DNA from: Alphaproteobacteria bacterium
GTDB taxonomy: Bacteria > Pseudomonadota > Alphaproteobacteria > Micavibrionales > Micavibrionaceae
Assembly: GCA_003245575.1 (NCBI GenBank)
Contig: QKCR01000160.1
Location: 21,677-85,676, forward strand
Reading direction: 5' to 3'
Length of the DNA: 64,000 nt
The number at the start of each line of letters is the position of its first letter. Position 1 is the stretch's first letter. The translations under genes and the position numbers were made by a program. This document shows, one piece after another, positions 17,490 through 27,101 of this stretch. The notes below the pieces were generated by a model that had not been told where the DNA came from, ran no database searches, and was given only the letters and a program-made list of their open reading frames with translations.

Positions 17490-17524
17490 CGGAGAAAGAT
17501 TAATTTTTTATATATCTTTCTCCG
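17490..17524 (+). terminator. perfect 11-base stem-loop between genes
   Basis: CGGAGAAAGAT (17490-17500) pairs exactly with ATCTTTCTCCG (17514-17524), with an AT-only 13-base loop. It may end the aminotransferase transcript or act in the leader of the next gene. No T-run follows on the plus strand, so it may not be a classical terminator. Confidence 0.5.
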
Positions 17525-17569
17525 GTATACTCCGGAATAGAATAATTTATAAAAAAATAAGGTGTGTAC

Positions 17570-18475
17570 ATGTCTATTTCTGCTGATCTTGATCCGGTTA
17601 CCCGTTACGAAGAGCGTTTGAAACGGGATCATGAATTAACTCTGGATGATCGTATTCGCGAGATTGTCGATTTCGCAGAACGTTTAGAACAAAGTGTTGT
17701 AAACGGCACAGTATACCAGAGTGAGTCTCAAGGTGGCGGATATGCTTTGTCCAGTTGCGTCCGTGATGATTTTTCAATCCCGACAGGAACAGCGCCTCAT
17801 TCTATCCAGTTGTTGATGCAGCGTTTGAATGAAGAAGTTGATGCTCAGGATGTCGCCCTTTCTGCGGCCAGTTATGAAGATATTCAGTATGCCGTCGAAA
17901 AGATTGACTCTTTGGCTGAGCGCATCAAGCGTGACCATCATTTGCATCAGGATTATTCCCATGTTCTGGACCAAATTCTTGCATCGCGACCTGTGCTGCA
18001 TAAAGAGCTGAATGAATTGGCGCAGCGCAGTGTTCAACCCGGTCCGACCTTATCGGAACGAGTGTTTGAGGTTGCCAGATTTGCCGAAGATTTTACCGCG
18101 TTGGTTATGGCCGGTCGTGTCTATGAGAATGAAGCAAATGGCGGCGGATATGCCGTTACCAGCGAAGTTCGCCCGCAGTACCATGTACCGACCGGGACTA
18201 TGCCTGCCACGGTTTCAGGACTTCTTGAGGAGATACATAAAAGATGTGTGTCGCGTGACAGAACTCTTGAACCATATCAAATGAAAATGCTGGAAGGTGC
18301 TGTGTCCCAGTTTGATAAGGCCGCACGTTCTATTCAATCTGATTCCAGATTAACATCAATTTATTCAGGTGTTGCCGAGTATATTGCCGAATGCGAACCG
18401 GGAATGCTCAAAACCTTGGATGCTTTAAAGCATCATGTCAAAGATACAGGGAGCCTCCCCGGCTATAAGTTTTAG
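17570..18475 (+). CDS. uncharacterised protein with internal tandem duplication
   Basis: A 301-residue soluble protein I do not recognise. It consists of two homologous halves. Residues about 25-95 (RIREIVDFAERLEQSVVNGTVY, GGGYALSS, IPTGT) are repeated at about 160-230 (RVFEVARFAEDFTALVMAGRVY, GGGYAVTS, VPTGT), each followed by a helical segment. No signal peptide or membrane segment. ATG at 17570 follows AAGGTG. Duplicated architecture suggests a pseudo-dimer binding fold. It has no obvious operon partner. Confidence 0.7.
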   Translation: MSISADLDPVTRYEERLKRDHELTLDDRIREIVDFAERLEQSVVNGTVYQSESQGGGYALSSCVRDDFSIPTGTAPHSIQLLMQRLNEEVDAQDVALSAASYEDIQYAVEKIDSLAERIKRDHHLHQDYSHVLDQILASRPVLHKELNELAQRSVQPGPTLSERVFEVARFAEDFTALVMAGRVYENEANGGGYAVTSEVRPQYHVPTGTMPATVSGLLEEIHKRCVSRDRTLEPYQMKMLEGAVSQFDKAARSIQSDSRLTSIYSGVAEYIAECEPGMLKTLDALKHHVKDTGSLPGYKF

Positions 18476-18495
18476 AAAACGTTGCGGTTTTCTTC

Positions 18496-18987
18496 CTATT
18501 TCCGATCAAGTGTCAGAAATTCGTATGACCAGGTGTCATCGGATGACTCGCGACGTTCGGTCATTTCCCATTCCTCATCTTTAATTTCAGGGAACCATGC
18601 GTCGCCTTCAACATCGGCATGAACGATTGTCAAATAGATGCGGTCGGTGAATGGTAAGGCCTGTTCATAGATGCTTGCGCCGCCCATGATAATGGTCTCG
18701 GCGTCGGGGTGATCGGATTTTGCTTTGGCGACTGCATCTTCGAGAGACGTGCAGCCTGTTACGCCATCATAGGTCACCGGCGAACGACTGACGATATAAT
18801 GCGGGCGACCGGGGAGAGGTTTCCCGATCCGTGCCAGAATCGAGTCAAATGTCTTGCGGCCCATAATGACGGGTTTTCCTGTGGTGGTCGTTTTAAAGAA
18901 TTTCAAATCTTCAGGGATATGCCACGGCAGGTCGTTTCCTTTGCCGATTGTCCTGTTTTCTGCCATTGCCACAATAAGTGAAATCAT
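18496..18987 (-). CDS. folA: dihydrofolate reductase
   Basis: A 163-residue enzyme reducing dihydrofolate to tetrahydrofolate with NADPH. Motifs: ISLIVAMAENRTIG, DLPWHIPEDLKFFK (substrate Asp/Glu region), PVIMGRKTFDSI and IIMGGASIYEQAL. The longer frame (to 19017) adds ten residues without support; MISLIV is the usual family start. It is apart from thyA (57214), with which it is often paired in other bacteria, and divergent from the MscS gene. Confidence 0.92.
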   Translation of the reverse strand: MISLIVAMAENRTIGKGNDLPWHIPEDLKFFKTTTTGKPVIMGRKTFDSILARIGKPLPGRPHYIVSRSPVTYDGVTGCTSLEDAVAKAKSDHPDAETIIMGGASIYEQALPFTDRIYLTIVHADVEGDAWFPEIKDEEWEMTERRESSDDTWSYEFLTLDRK

Positions 18988-19099
18988 TCTTGTTTCCATT
19001 CTCCATATTTGCGGCAACGTTAGGCATCATACCCCAAAAAGTCAACCGTGGCCGAGGGTAAGGGGTTGTTTTTCACCGCAGGAGACTTATAGTCGGGAT

Positions 19100-20587
19100 A
19101 TGAAACATTATATTCTTATACCGCTGTTTTTATTTGTTTTTTCCCTGCAGTTCTTCGGACAATTTTTTGGGCAGAATTTTGGAACTTTTTCAAGTGCTCC
19201 GGCGTTTGCTCAACATTCAGCTTCGTCAAGTGATGCGAAGGCCGATGAGGTCATTACAAAAGACGATGTCTCGAACCTGATTGACACGTTAGAGAACGAT
19301 CAGTCCAGAGAGAAGTTTCTGGGAGATCTTAAAACTCTTGTGCAACAGCAGAAGGCTCAGGCTGCTGAAGAAGATGCTCCGTTGGCAGCTCCTTTGACCG
19401 AGGCGATCGGTGTGCGTGCCGGCGTTTCCCAAGCGGTTGATACTTACGAAAAATTTCTAGATGAAAATAATTTGTCCGCGTCACTTGTGTCGCAATTTGT
19501 GGGTAGTTCTATTGTTTTGATGATTGCTCTCGGGTTTTTGTTAGGTGTTCGCAAGATGTCCAAAAAGATCCTGAAAATGGTTGATAAACTCTCGCAAAAA
19601 ATCGGAATCAAGCTCTCACGCCTCAATGTCTACACCAATGTCTTGCAGTTTATTTTGAAGGTCCTGATTTCTGCGATGGCGGTCTATACTTTGGGAAAAA
19701 TCTGGTCTATCGGATTTGTCGACGCGTTCTTTGAAAGTGTTCAGATGCGCGCCTTTATCGGGACATCCTTTACAGTTCTTTTTGTGGCCTTTGTTGCGGC
19801 TGTGATTTGGGAGGCTGTCGGGATTTATCTCTCTTATATGTTCAAACAGGCGGACAGCCAAAATCAAACCCGCGTTAAAACTTTGCTGCCGATTGTGCGC
19901 AATGTTGTGATGATGGTTGTTTTTGTGTTGTTCGGGTTGGTGCTTCTTTCCGAGGTCGGGATTAATGTTACGCCGCTTCTGGCAGGGGCAGGTGTGATCG
20001 GTGTGGCTATCGGGTTCGGTGCGCAGACCATGGTCAAAGACTTTCTTTCAGGCTTTACGATTATTCTGGAGGATTTGTTCCGTGTCGGAGATGTCGTGAC
20101 ATTGGGCGGAAATACAGGGGTTGTGGAACAGATTACCCTCAGGAAAGTTCAATTGCGCGATGTGGCGGGCATTGTTTATACCGTTCCGTTTTCCGAGATT
20201 ACGACCATCCAGAATTTGACCAAGGATTACAGTTTCTACGTCATGGATATTGGCATTACTTATAACGTTGATACGGACAAGGTGGTTGAGGTTCTTCATC
20301 AGGTTGATGAGGATCTCCGTGCTGATGACGAGTATGGTCCACTTATTCTTGATAAGCTCGAGATTATGGGTGTCGACCAATTTGCCGATAGTGCTGTTGT
20401 GATTAAAGCACGTATTAAAACGCTGCCGATCAAGCAATGGTTTGTCGGTCGTGAATTTAACCGTCGTATGAAACATGCTTTTGATAAGGCAGGTATTGAG
20501 ATTCCATTCCCGCAGCGGACAGTTACAGTTGTTAATACGGGTTCTCCCGCGTTACCTCAGGCTGTGATTGAAGGCGCGGTGGACTAG
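19100..20587 (+). CDS. MscS-family mechanosensitive channel with signal peptide
   Basis: A 495-residue protein. Residues 1-36 form a signal sequence ending SAPAFAQ. A helical periplasmic part follows (to about 130), then membrane segments, the pore helix AGVIGVAIGFGAQTMVKDFLSG near residue 300, and the MscS beta and C-terminal cytoplasmic domains. It releases solutes during osmotic downshift. The much longer frame to 18854 runs antisense through folA and is rejected; ATG 19100 begins the signal peptide. Confidence 0.85.
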   Translation: MKHYILIPLFLFVFSLQFFGQFFGQNFGTFSSAPAFAQHSASSSDAKADEVITKDDVSNLIDTLENDQSREKFLGDLKTLVQQQKAQAAEEDAPLAAPLTEAIGVRAGVSQAVDTYEKFLDENNLSASLVSQFVGSSIVLMIALGFLLGVRKMSKKILKMVDKLSQKIGIKLSRLNVYTNVLQFILKVLISAMAVYTLGKIWSIGFVDAFFESVQMRAFIGTSFTVLFVAFVAAVIWEAVGIYLSYMFKQADSQNQTRVKTLLPIVRNVVMMVVFVLFGLVLLSEVGINVTPLLAGAGVIGVAIGFGAQTMVKDFLSGFTIILEDLFRVGDVVTLGGNTGVVEQITLRKVQLRDVAGIVYTVPFSEITTIQNLTKDYSFYVMDIGITYNVDTDKVVEVLHQVDEDLRADDEYGPLILDKLEIMGVDQFADSAVVIKARIKTLPIKQWFVGREFNRRMKHAFDKAGIEIPFPQRTVTVVNTGSPALPQAVIEGAVD

Positions 20588-20595
20588 AAAAAATA

Positions 20596-20619
20596 AAAGG
20601 GCCAGATGGCCCTTTTTTT
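20596..20619. terminator. bidirectional terminator
   Basis: AAAGGGCC (20596-20603) and GGCCCTTT (20608-20615) with four-base loop and T-run; A-run on the other side. It serves the MscS gene and the convergent gene at 20627. Confidence 0.85.
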
Positions 20620-20626
20620 GTGTCTC

Positions 20627-20917
20627 TTACAAATAGAGGCTACGGCCTTCACGCTTGTTTCTCGCCTTGATAAGAGGCGAAGCATCTTTTGATACCTCCC
20701 AGAAACCACGTTCGACTTCATTCATCATAAAGGCCAGTTGTTCTCTGGTGAGGTCTTCGGTTGCGACTGTAAAAGCTGTATCGGACTGAAAAACTCCTAC
20801 TAAGCGGACCCCTTCTTTATCCGACAAGGCTTGGCGCGCTTTGTCAAAACGCGGGCGGGTGGAAACTCCGGGAGTCAGGCTATCTGTTCTTGCAGCAATT
20901 CTGAAATATTCCAACAT
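20627..20917 (-). CDS. uncharacterised 96-residue protein
   Basis: Start at MLEYFRIAAR after AGAGAG. No signal peptide; alternating charged and hydrophobic residues (LTREQLAFMMNEVERGFWEVS) suggest a small alpha/beta cytoplasmic protein. I do not recognise the family. It is a single gene between two terminator-like regions. Confidence 0.55.
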   Translation of the reverse strand: MLEYFRIAARTDSLTPGVSTRPRFDKARQALSDKEGVRLVGVFQSDTAFTVATEDLTREQLAFMMNEVERGFWEVSKDASPLIKARNKREGRSLYL

Positions 20918-21007
20918 AATACTCTCTTTTAAGGCTGGAGGTTGTGGCAGCCTTAAAGCATGATTATGGTATTCGTGCAAGTTTTAATATTGCCGCAGCG
21001 CGGGACT

Positions 21008-22093
21008 CTAAAGTCCCAGATATTTTGCAAAGACCGGATCGGTCACCGCCATAAATTCTTCAACGATTTCGGTGTAATCTTCCGGTTTACCGAGGTCGGA
21101 ATTCACGGCTCCGTGACTCTTAGCGAGAGGGAGCGTATCGGCCAAAATGCCCAATGAGTCGAGTTTTTCTGCCATTTGTTTGGCTTGACCACAGGAATCG
21201 TCAGGGCGCGTTGTGGAGCAAACCCCTAACCATGGAAGAGATTGTGCGCTGATCTGGTGATAGGGAGAGGCTGCGATCTGGTGTTCTTTGTCCGAACCGA
21301 AGGCTTCGTTATAGACATCGACCATGATGCGTGGCGGGTTTTGCATCTGGGTAATAACATTGGTTGCGCCAGAGTCCAGAGAGATGACGGACGAGACGGG
21401 TTTGGCCCCGAACTCTGCCCTGAGGGCTGCGTTTGCTGCATACATCGAGACCAGGTGTGCTCCTGCCGAGTGCCCCATCAAGACGATATGGTTGGCGTCC
21501 CCGCCCCAGTTTGCTGCATTTTTCTGAATGAAGGCCATGGCTTTTGCCATCTCGCGCGTTTGCTCATAGGCATCAAGTCCGTCAGTAATCATCGGGTAAT
21601 TGACTGATATCAACATAAATCCTTTTGGAACCCAGCGTGCCACTTTGTTTTCTGTGACAAATTTCATGGTTTTATCACCCACGCACCAGCCGCCGCCGTG
21701 AACCATGACGATAATGGGGGCAAGTTTTGATTTGTCGGTGTTTTTGACGGATGCAGGCAAGAAGATATCAATTTTTTCGAGCTCTTTATCCCCATAGGCA
21801 ACATCGGCTATATCCGCTTTCGGGCCTTTTGTGCGCTCGCCCTGAAATTTTTGCGCTTTGGAAAGTCTTTTAGAACAAGAGCGGTCACCGATGCCGCCAC
21901 CAGATGCGCCTAATCCATCCAGTATGCTCTCTGAGTTGCCAGATTCTTCCGCCTTGTTTTGGCGGCGTTCGATGATGCGCTCGATCAGCTTTTTACGGAA
22001 TTCACCGTCGGCGGCGTGGGCTTTATGAGATGTCGGGGTGGACAGGAAGAAAGACAGGCTGAGTATGCCTATCAGTAGCGGTTTAAAGGTCAT
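21008..22093 (-). CDS. exported alpha/beta hydrolase (HSL/carboxylesterase-like)
   Basis: A 361-residue protein with a signal peptide (cut after SHKAHA) and the hormone-sensitive-lipase layout: oxyanion motif MVHGGGW (about residue 135), nucleophile elbow GHSAG (about 210), and a late His in KSHGAVNSDLG (about 330). Cys residues suggest a periplasmic or secreted enzyme. The start overlaps the preceding membrane-protein gene by four bases (ATGA), placing it last in the glmU-glmS operon. Substrate unknown. Confidence 0.75.
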   Translation of the reverse strand: MTFKPLLIGILSLSFFLSTPTSHKAHAADGEFRKKLIERIIERRQNKAEESGNSESILDGLGASGGGIGDRSCSKRLSKAQKFQGERTKGPKADIADVAYGDKELEKIDIFLPASVKNTDKSKLAPIIVMVHGGGWCVGDKTMKFVTENKVARWVPKGFMLISVNYPMITDGLDAYEQTREMAKAMAFIQKNAANWGGDANHIVLMGHSAGAHLVSMYAANAALRAEFGAKPVSSVISLDSGATNVITQMQNPPRIMVDVYNEAFGSDKEHQIAASPYHQISAQSLPWLGVCSTTRPDDSCGQAKQMAEKLDSLGILADTLPLAKSHGAVNSDLGKPEDYTEIVEEFMAVTDPVFAKYLGL

Positions 22094-22764
22094 GGAGTCT
22101 CCGTGGCTTTAAAATGTTTCCTGATCATAGTGTACAGGTAAAGCGCCACGAAATAAAAGAGGTAAAGTTCCAGAACTTCGCTGATGCGCCAGAAGAACTT
22201 CAGATGGAAGGCGTCGCACAGCGTATCCGTAATTTTGAGAGAGAGGGCAATTAGGGCCGTCGGCAGCAATTGGTAGTCGCCGTAAATGTCTTTGAATTTT
22301 TCGGGAAGTTTTGCAGGATTGAATATTTTCAGGAGCGGGATGATGATTCCCCCTACCAGTACGCCAATCTGTAGCAAGATTTGTGGTTTTTGGTCAAACC
22401 ATGACGAGGTGTTGTGCAGATTGGTTTCATTCTGGTCGTTAAGAGCTGACCAGCCTTCCGGCGTGTCCCAATAGAAAATCCATTGACCCCAACTGACTTC
22501 TTCGCCTGCCACGTAGAAAGACGCGAGGGCAGCTATGCCAAACCAGAGTTTCAGCCATTTTCCTTTGATGCGGATGGTCAGGTAGGTTGCCATGACAAAG
22601 GCAATAAACATCGTGACGGCCTGCATAGTTTCATGGGGGCCACCTTCTTTAAGGAGAAGTTCTTTTGTTGCTCCGCTTAAAAAAACTTCTATTCCCAACT
22701 GGATCAGGATCAGCAATACGGGCACGCCGATCCAGAGGGTTTTATTCAATATTGTATCTCTCAC
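22090..22764 (-). CDS. multi-pass membrane protein, function unknown
   Basis: About 224 residues with roughly six hydrophobic segments and a conserved-looking loop FYVAGEEVSWGQWIFYWDTPEGW. The frame is open back into glmS, but the GTG at 22762-22764, 10 bases after the glmS stop, is the likely start; an ATG at 22821 inside glmS is the alternative. It is translationally coupled to the downstream hydrolase. I do not recognise a named family. Confidence 0.6.
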   Translation of the reverse strand: MRDTILNKTLWIGVPVLLILIQLGIEVFLSGATKELLLKEGGPHETMQAVTMFIAFVMATYLTIRIKGKWLKLWFGIAALASFYVAGEEVSWGQWIFYWDTPEGWSALNDQNETNLHNTSSWFDQKPQILLQIGVLVGGIIIPLLKIFNPAKLPEKFKDIYGDYQLLPTALIALSLKITDTLCDAFHLKFFWRISEVLELYLFYFVALYLYTMIRKHFKATETP

Positions 22765-22774
22765 AGAATGATAT

Positions 22775-24601
22775 TTATTCCACTGTAACCGATTTGGCAA
22801 GGTTTCTTGGTTGGTCGACATCTGTGCCTTTTGCCACAGCTGCGTGGTAGGCCAGCAACTGGATCGGCAAGGCATAGAGGATTGGCGTAATAAACGGGTG
22901 CATTTCGGCAATGGTCACGACCCATTGGCAGGATGGCCCCAGATTTTTTGCACCTTTTTCGTCCGTAATCAGCAAGACTTTGCCGCCGCGGGCGATGGTT
23001 TCCTGTACGTTCGAGGCTGTCTTTTCAAACAATTTGTCTGATGGCGCCAAGACGACTACGGGGACGTTTTCGTCAATGAGGGCAATCGGTCCGTGTTTCA
23101 TTTCGCCTGAGGCGTAGCCTTCGGCATGGATATAGGAAATTTCTTTGAGCTTTAAGGCGCCTTCCAGAGCCAGAGGGTAGAGCGCGCCGCGTCCCAAATA
23201 GAGCACGTCACGCGCCTGGGAAATGTCCTTGGCGATGTTCTGGATTTCCGCATCATGCGAGAGAATTGTTGCAGCAATTTTCGGCATAGCGCGCAGTTCA
23301 TAGGCATGGTCTGCTTCTTGTGCCTGAGAAATAACTCCCTTGGCAGACGCTAGAGACAGAGCCAGACATGCGAGGGTGGTTAATTGGGTCGTGAATGCCT
23401 TGGTCGATGCCACGCCGATCTCGGGTCCGGCCAGCGTATGGAGGCATAGATGGGCTTCGCGTTCGATGGTACTTTCAATGGTGTTCACAATCGCCAAGCA
23501 CATCTGGCGTTCACTTTTGCAATATCTGAGGGCTTCGAGCGTGTCGAGTGTTTCCCCTGATTGGGAGACAAAGATCGCCATACCATCTGCCGGGAGCGGA
23601 GCTTCGCGGTAGCGGAATTCAGAAGCAACGTCGACTTCGCACGGGACACGCGCGACTGTTTCAAACCAGTATTTTGCAACAAGGCACGCGTAGTAAGCCG
23701 TGCCGCAGGCAATGAGTGTGATGCGTGGCGCGCGCAGCAAAGCTTCCAAAACTTCATTAGGCAGCGTGATGCGGCCTGTGGTCGGGTTGACGAAGCTGTT
23801 GAGCGTATCGGCAATGACTGCGGGTTGTTCGTAGATTTCTTTCAGCATGAAATGGCGGTATTCGCCTTTGCCGGTGGCAAGGCCTGATTGGGCCGTAATG
23901 CGCACAGGGCGGTCTACCGGTTTCTTTTTGGCATTCATAATACGTGCGTTGTCATTGGTGACAACCAGACGGTCTCCGTCTTCTAGGAAGCAAATTTTGC
24001 GCGTGAACGGGGACAGAGCGTACGAGTCAGAGGCGATATACATTTCATTTTCGCCGTAGCCGATAGCCAGTGGTGTGCCTTGGCGTGCGCCGATCAGCAT
24101 ATTTTCTTCGCCTGTGAACATCAGGACCACCGAGTACGCACCGCGCAGGCGGTCGAAAGCTTTATGTGCTGCGTCTTCGGGTTTTTCCCCTTGGGTCATG
24201 TAATGGTCAACCAAATGGGCGATGACTTCGGTATCCGTATCTGTTTCAAAACGGACTTGATGGGATTTCAGTTCTTCTTTGAGTTCGGCATAGTTTTCGA
24301 TGATGCCGTTATGCACGACTGCAACGCGCTTTGTGGCGTGCGGGTGGGCATTGTTTTCGGTTGGTTCGCCGTGTGTTGCCCAGCGTGTATGGCCGATGCC
24401 GATTGTTCCTGTCATCGGGGTTTGTTTCAGGCGTTCTTCCAGATTGACGAGCTTGCCCTCGGCACGGCAGCGGATAATGGCGTTATCGTGCAAGGTTGCG
24501 ACGCCTGCCGAGTCATAGCCGCGATATTCAAGACGCTTTAGTCCTTCTACGAGTGAAGGGACAATATTCTTTGTTGAGACGATTCCGATAATTCCGCACA
24601 T
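22775..24601 (-). CDS. glmS: glucosamine-6-phosphate synthase (isomerising)
   Basis: A 608-residue enzyme making glucosamine-6-phosphate from fructose-6-phosphate and glutamine, first step to UDP-GlcNAc. The N-terminal glutaminase has catalytic Cys2 (MCGIIGIV) and HTRWATHG; two SIS domains follow (SQSGETLDTLEALR; GRGALYPLALEGALKLKEIS). It ends with KSVTVE as in the family. It starts 25 bases after glmU in the same operon, so both ends of amino-sugar synthesis are co-transcribed. Confidence 0.95.
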   Translation of the reverse strand: MCGIIGIVSTKNIVPSLVEGLKRLEYRGYDSAGVATLHDNAIIRCRAEGKLVNLEERLKQTPMTGTIGIGHTRWATHGEPTENNAHPHATKRVAVVHNGIIENYAELKEELKSHQVRFETDTDTEVIAHLVDHYMTQGEKPEDAAHKAFDRLRGAYSVVLMFTGEENMLIGARQGTPLAIGYGENEMYIASDSYALSPFTRKICFLEDGDRLVVTNDNARIMNAKKKPVDRPVRITAQSGLATGKGEYRHFMLKEIYEQPAVIADTLNSFVNPTTGRITLPNEVLEALLRAPRITLIACGTAYYACLVAKYWFETVARVPCEVDVASEFRYREAPLPADGMAIFVSQSGETLDTLEALRYCKSERQMCLAIVNTIESTIEREAHLCLHTLAGPEIGVASTKAFTTQLTTLACLALSLASAKGVISQAQEADHAYELRAMPKIAATILSHDAEIQNIAKDISQARDVLYLGRGALYPLALEGALKLKEISYIHAEGYASGEMKHGPIALIDENVPVVVLAPSDKLFEKTASNVQETIARGGKVLLITDEKGAKNLGPSCQWVVTIAEMHPFITPILYALPIQLLAYHAAVAKGTDVDQPRNLAKSVTVE

Positions 24602-24626
24602 GATGTGTGTTCCTGTTTCCCTGTTG

Positions 24627-26000
24627 TTATGATTTTAGTTTGCCTTTGGCTTTTCCCGCCAAGGATTTTGTTTCTGCACGTGCAATGACAAGAGCGTCTT
24701 GTTCGACGTCTTTGCTCAATGTACTGCCAGCCGCAATATACGCGCCGTTGCCAATTTCAATCGGGGCAATGAGTGAGCTGTTCGAGCCGATCATGACATT
24801 ATCGCCGATGATGGTTTTTGATTTTTTCTGTCCGTCGTAATTTACGGTAATCGCGCCGCAGCCAAAGTTGGAGTGTGCGCCCAATTCGGCATCTCCGATA
24901 TAGCCCAGATGGTTGGCTTTTGCGCCTTCCTTGATATGGGCGTTTTTGACCTCGACGAAGTTACCGATGCGAGCGTCTTGTTCGATTACGGTATCGGGGC
25001 GAATGCGGGCGAACGGGCCAATGGTGGCGCCTGATTTAATTTTAGCCCCTTCGATATGGCTGAAGGCGCGGATTTCAACATTATCTTCGATCTCGACATT
25101 TGGGCCGAAGATGACGGATGGGCCGATAATGGTATCGCGGCCGATTTTGGTGTCCGCAGCAAAATATGTTGTGTGCGGGTCAAGAAGGGTGACGCCATCA
25201 TCCATGATTGCAAGGCGTTTTCTGTGTTGCCACAGGGCTTCGAGGTCGGCCAGTTGTGCGCGGGAGTTGACTCCTTTGAGTTCCGTGAAGTCTCCACGAA
25301 TGACGCCTGTCGCCAGATCGTCTTCTTTAAAAATAGTCGGAAGATCGACCAGATAAAATTCTTTTTGGGCGTTTTTGTTCCCTATGCGCTCAAGACGATC
25401 CGCCAAGCCGTCGCCTTCCATGACCATCAGGCCAGAATTGACGAGGCGTACCAGACGTTCATCATCATTTGCGTCTTTTTCTTCGACGATGCGGTTTAAT
25501 GTTCCGTCACCGTTTTGAAAGATGCGTCCGTAGCCTGTCGGATCAGGAGCCGCCATTGCCAGAACGGTTGCACCCAAATCTTTGCCAAGGCGGTGGTGGT
25601 TAATCAATGCTTCGAGCGTGTCTTTGCTGACGAGCGGGACATCCCCATAAAGCACCAGAACTTGTCCTTTAAAGTCGCCGAGTTCTGCTATTGCGGACTT
25701 GACGGCATCGCCTGTGCCGCGTTGTTGTTTTTGAATGGCAGTCGGGTGCGGGGCGACGGCTGCCTTCACATCGTCCATACCTTCAGAGATAACGGTGATA
25801 ATTTTTGACGGTTTTAAAGATTCTGCTGTTTTCAGGATATGGCGGATCATCGGTTCGCCTGCGATTTTGTGCAGGACTTTCGGCAGAGATGATTTCATGC
25901 GCGTGCCTTTTCCGGCAGCCAGAATAATTACAGCAAGGTCTTTTACGGATTTTGTCATTTTCGGGGGTGTTATATTCGGTTTGATAGCTAAGTTACTCAT
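24627..26000 (-). CDS. glmU: bifunctional UDP-GlcNAc pyrophosphorylase/acetyltransferase
   Basis: A 457-residue enzyme. The N-terminal uridyltransferase has VIILAAGKGTRMKSSLPKVLHKIAG and YGDVPL. The C-terminal left-handed beta-helix acetyltransferase is made of hexapeptide repeats (IGPFARIRP, GNFVEVKNA, GYIGDAELG). Start at MSNLAIK fits GGAG seven bases upstream; it adds about 20 residues before the nucleotidyltransferase core. It acts with GlmS next door. Confidence 0.95.
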   Translation of the reverse strand: MSNLAIKPNITPPKMTKSVKDLAVIILAAGKGTRMKSSLPKVLHKIAGEPMIRHILKTAESLKPSKIITVISEGMDDVKAAVAPHPTAIQKQQRGTGDAVKSAIAELGDFKGQVLVLYGDVPLVSKDTLEALINHHRLGKDLGATVLAMAAPDPTGYGRIFQNGDGTLNRIVEEKDANDDERLVRLVNSGLMVMEGDGLADRLERIGNKNAQKEFYLVDLPTIFKEDDLATGVIRGDFTELKGVNSRAQLADLEALWQHRKRLAIMDDGVTLLDPHTTYFAADTKIGRDTIIGPSVIFGPNVEIEDNVEIRAFSHIEGAKIKSGATIGPFARIRPDTVIEQDARIGNFVEVKNAHIKEGAKANHLGYIGDAELGAHSNFGCGAITVNYDGQKKSKTIIGDNVMIGSNSSLIAPIEIGNGAYIAAGSTLSKDVEQDALVIARAETKSLAGKAKGKLKS

Positions 26001-26083
26001 AAATTCTCCATAGCCATTTTGCTTAAGCGAAAAGATCGCTCAAGTCACTAAATATTGCAGAAAATGACAGGGATTCTTGTCAA

Positions 26084-26935
26084 TTATGGGGTTACTTTAT
26101 TTTCATACGACGTCAAGTGCATGAAAAGGGTCCCATAGTCGGTTTTTACGCGGATTTTTACCGGCACATAAGGGTCATTTTCACTCATACGACCCAGCCA
26201 GAGTGTCGGAAGCGATCCGACTTTACGCCCCTGTTCCTGAATCGAGAGCCAGCCGCGCGGCTTTTTTCGCCATTTGCCTTTATCAGGCACAACTTCCACC
26301 TGACAGTAAATGCTCTCGCCTTGGAAAATATTGTATTTGCTTTCGGTCAGGGATTCGGTCGAGGTTTCCTTAAATACCAGCTTGAACGAGCGGTCCCCGT
26401 CAAAAATCAGCGAATCACCTGTGCAGCTCTTGGTTTGCGGCAAGGAACGCAGAAGTTGGTAGGTCGCAGTCAGCAGATCGGTTGTGTCTTTGCTGATTTC
26501 AGGATCAAGGTCCTTCGGGGTTTTATCGACCGGATCTTTTTCCTCGCGTGTTTCCGTAACTTTATAGCTCTTGAAATTGCCTTTTCCGTCGTACGTGTAT
26601 TTCTTTTCTTCGGTTGCGGATTTCCATGTGGAGATGGACGCGTGCTCTAACGGATAGGCATGTCCGTCTTTATCGAAAATACCGGAGGTCGTGAAAACCC
26701 CTGACCATGGGGCAAGTGTTTTCAGAAAACCGCGGGTTTTTGAGGATAGGGTGATTTCATAATCTTTTTCGTTCGAGGTGATTGCCAGTTTGGCATTCAA
26801 GGCATGAATGCCGCCTGCGTACACATCGTACGTCATGGTTTGTGTTTCTTTTTCAGTATTTGCGTACGCTGAAGTAACTGTAACAATTGACAGAATGCAG
26901 GCAGTTGTGAGTGTTTTTACCGTCTTGAAATTCAT
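26084..26935 (-). CDS. DUF3108-family exported protein
   Basis: A 283-residue protein with an N-terminal signal peptide (ends TSAYA). The body is beta-rich, beginning TYDVYAGGIHALNAKL and including DLLTATYQLLRSLPQ, typical of the DUF3108 family of periplasmic proteins with an LPS-transport-like fold. Two Cys (in KSCTGD and IYCQVEV) could form a disulfide. It lies 83 bases upstream of glmU on the same strand. Exact role unknown; envelope biogenesis is plausible. Confidence 0.7.
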   Translation of the reverse strand: MNFKTVKTLTTACILSIVTVTSAYANTEKETQTMTYDVYAGGIHALNAKLAITSNEKDYEITLSSKTRGFLKTLAPWSGVFTTSGIFDKDGHAYPLEHASISTWKSATEEKKYTYDGKGNFKSYKVTETREEKDPVDKTPKDLDPEISKDTTDLLTATYQLLRSLPQTKSCTGDSLIFDGDRSFKLVFKETSTESLTESKYNIFQGESIYCQVEVVPDKGKWRKKPRGWLSIQEQGRKVGSLPTLWLGRMSENDPYVPVKIRVKTDYGTLFMHLTSYENKVTP

Positions 26936-27101
26936 TTTCGATCCTTTTTCGGCAGCTTCTCTTAGATAAACTGCAGGCGTGTGGAAATTCCCCCTTTCTT
27001 TTTTAAAGGAAAAACGGGGGTAGATTCAAGCTTCCTCAACGGCATCCATTGAAAAGATAGCTCTCTTTCGTCACTATCGGGTCAGAAAGAGGTTTAAATC
27101 C

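Noticed and set aside
18854..19099. N-terminal extension of the MscS gene
   Set aside because: It would run antisense through folA and bury the signal peptide that begins at 19100.
24607..25808. Several plus-strand frames opposite glmU and glmS
   Set aside because: They are codon-bias shadows of the two reverse-strand genes.
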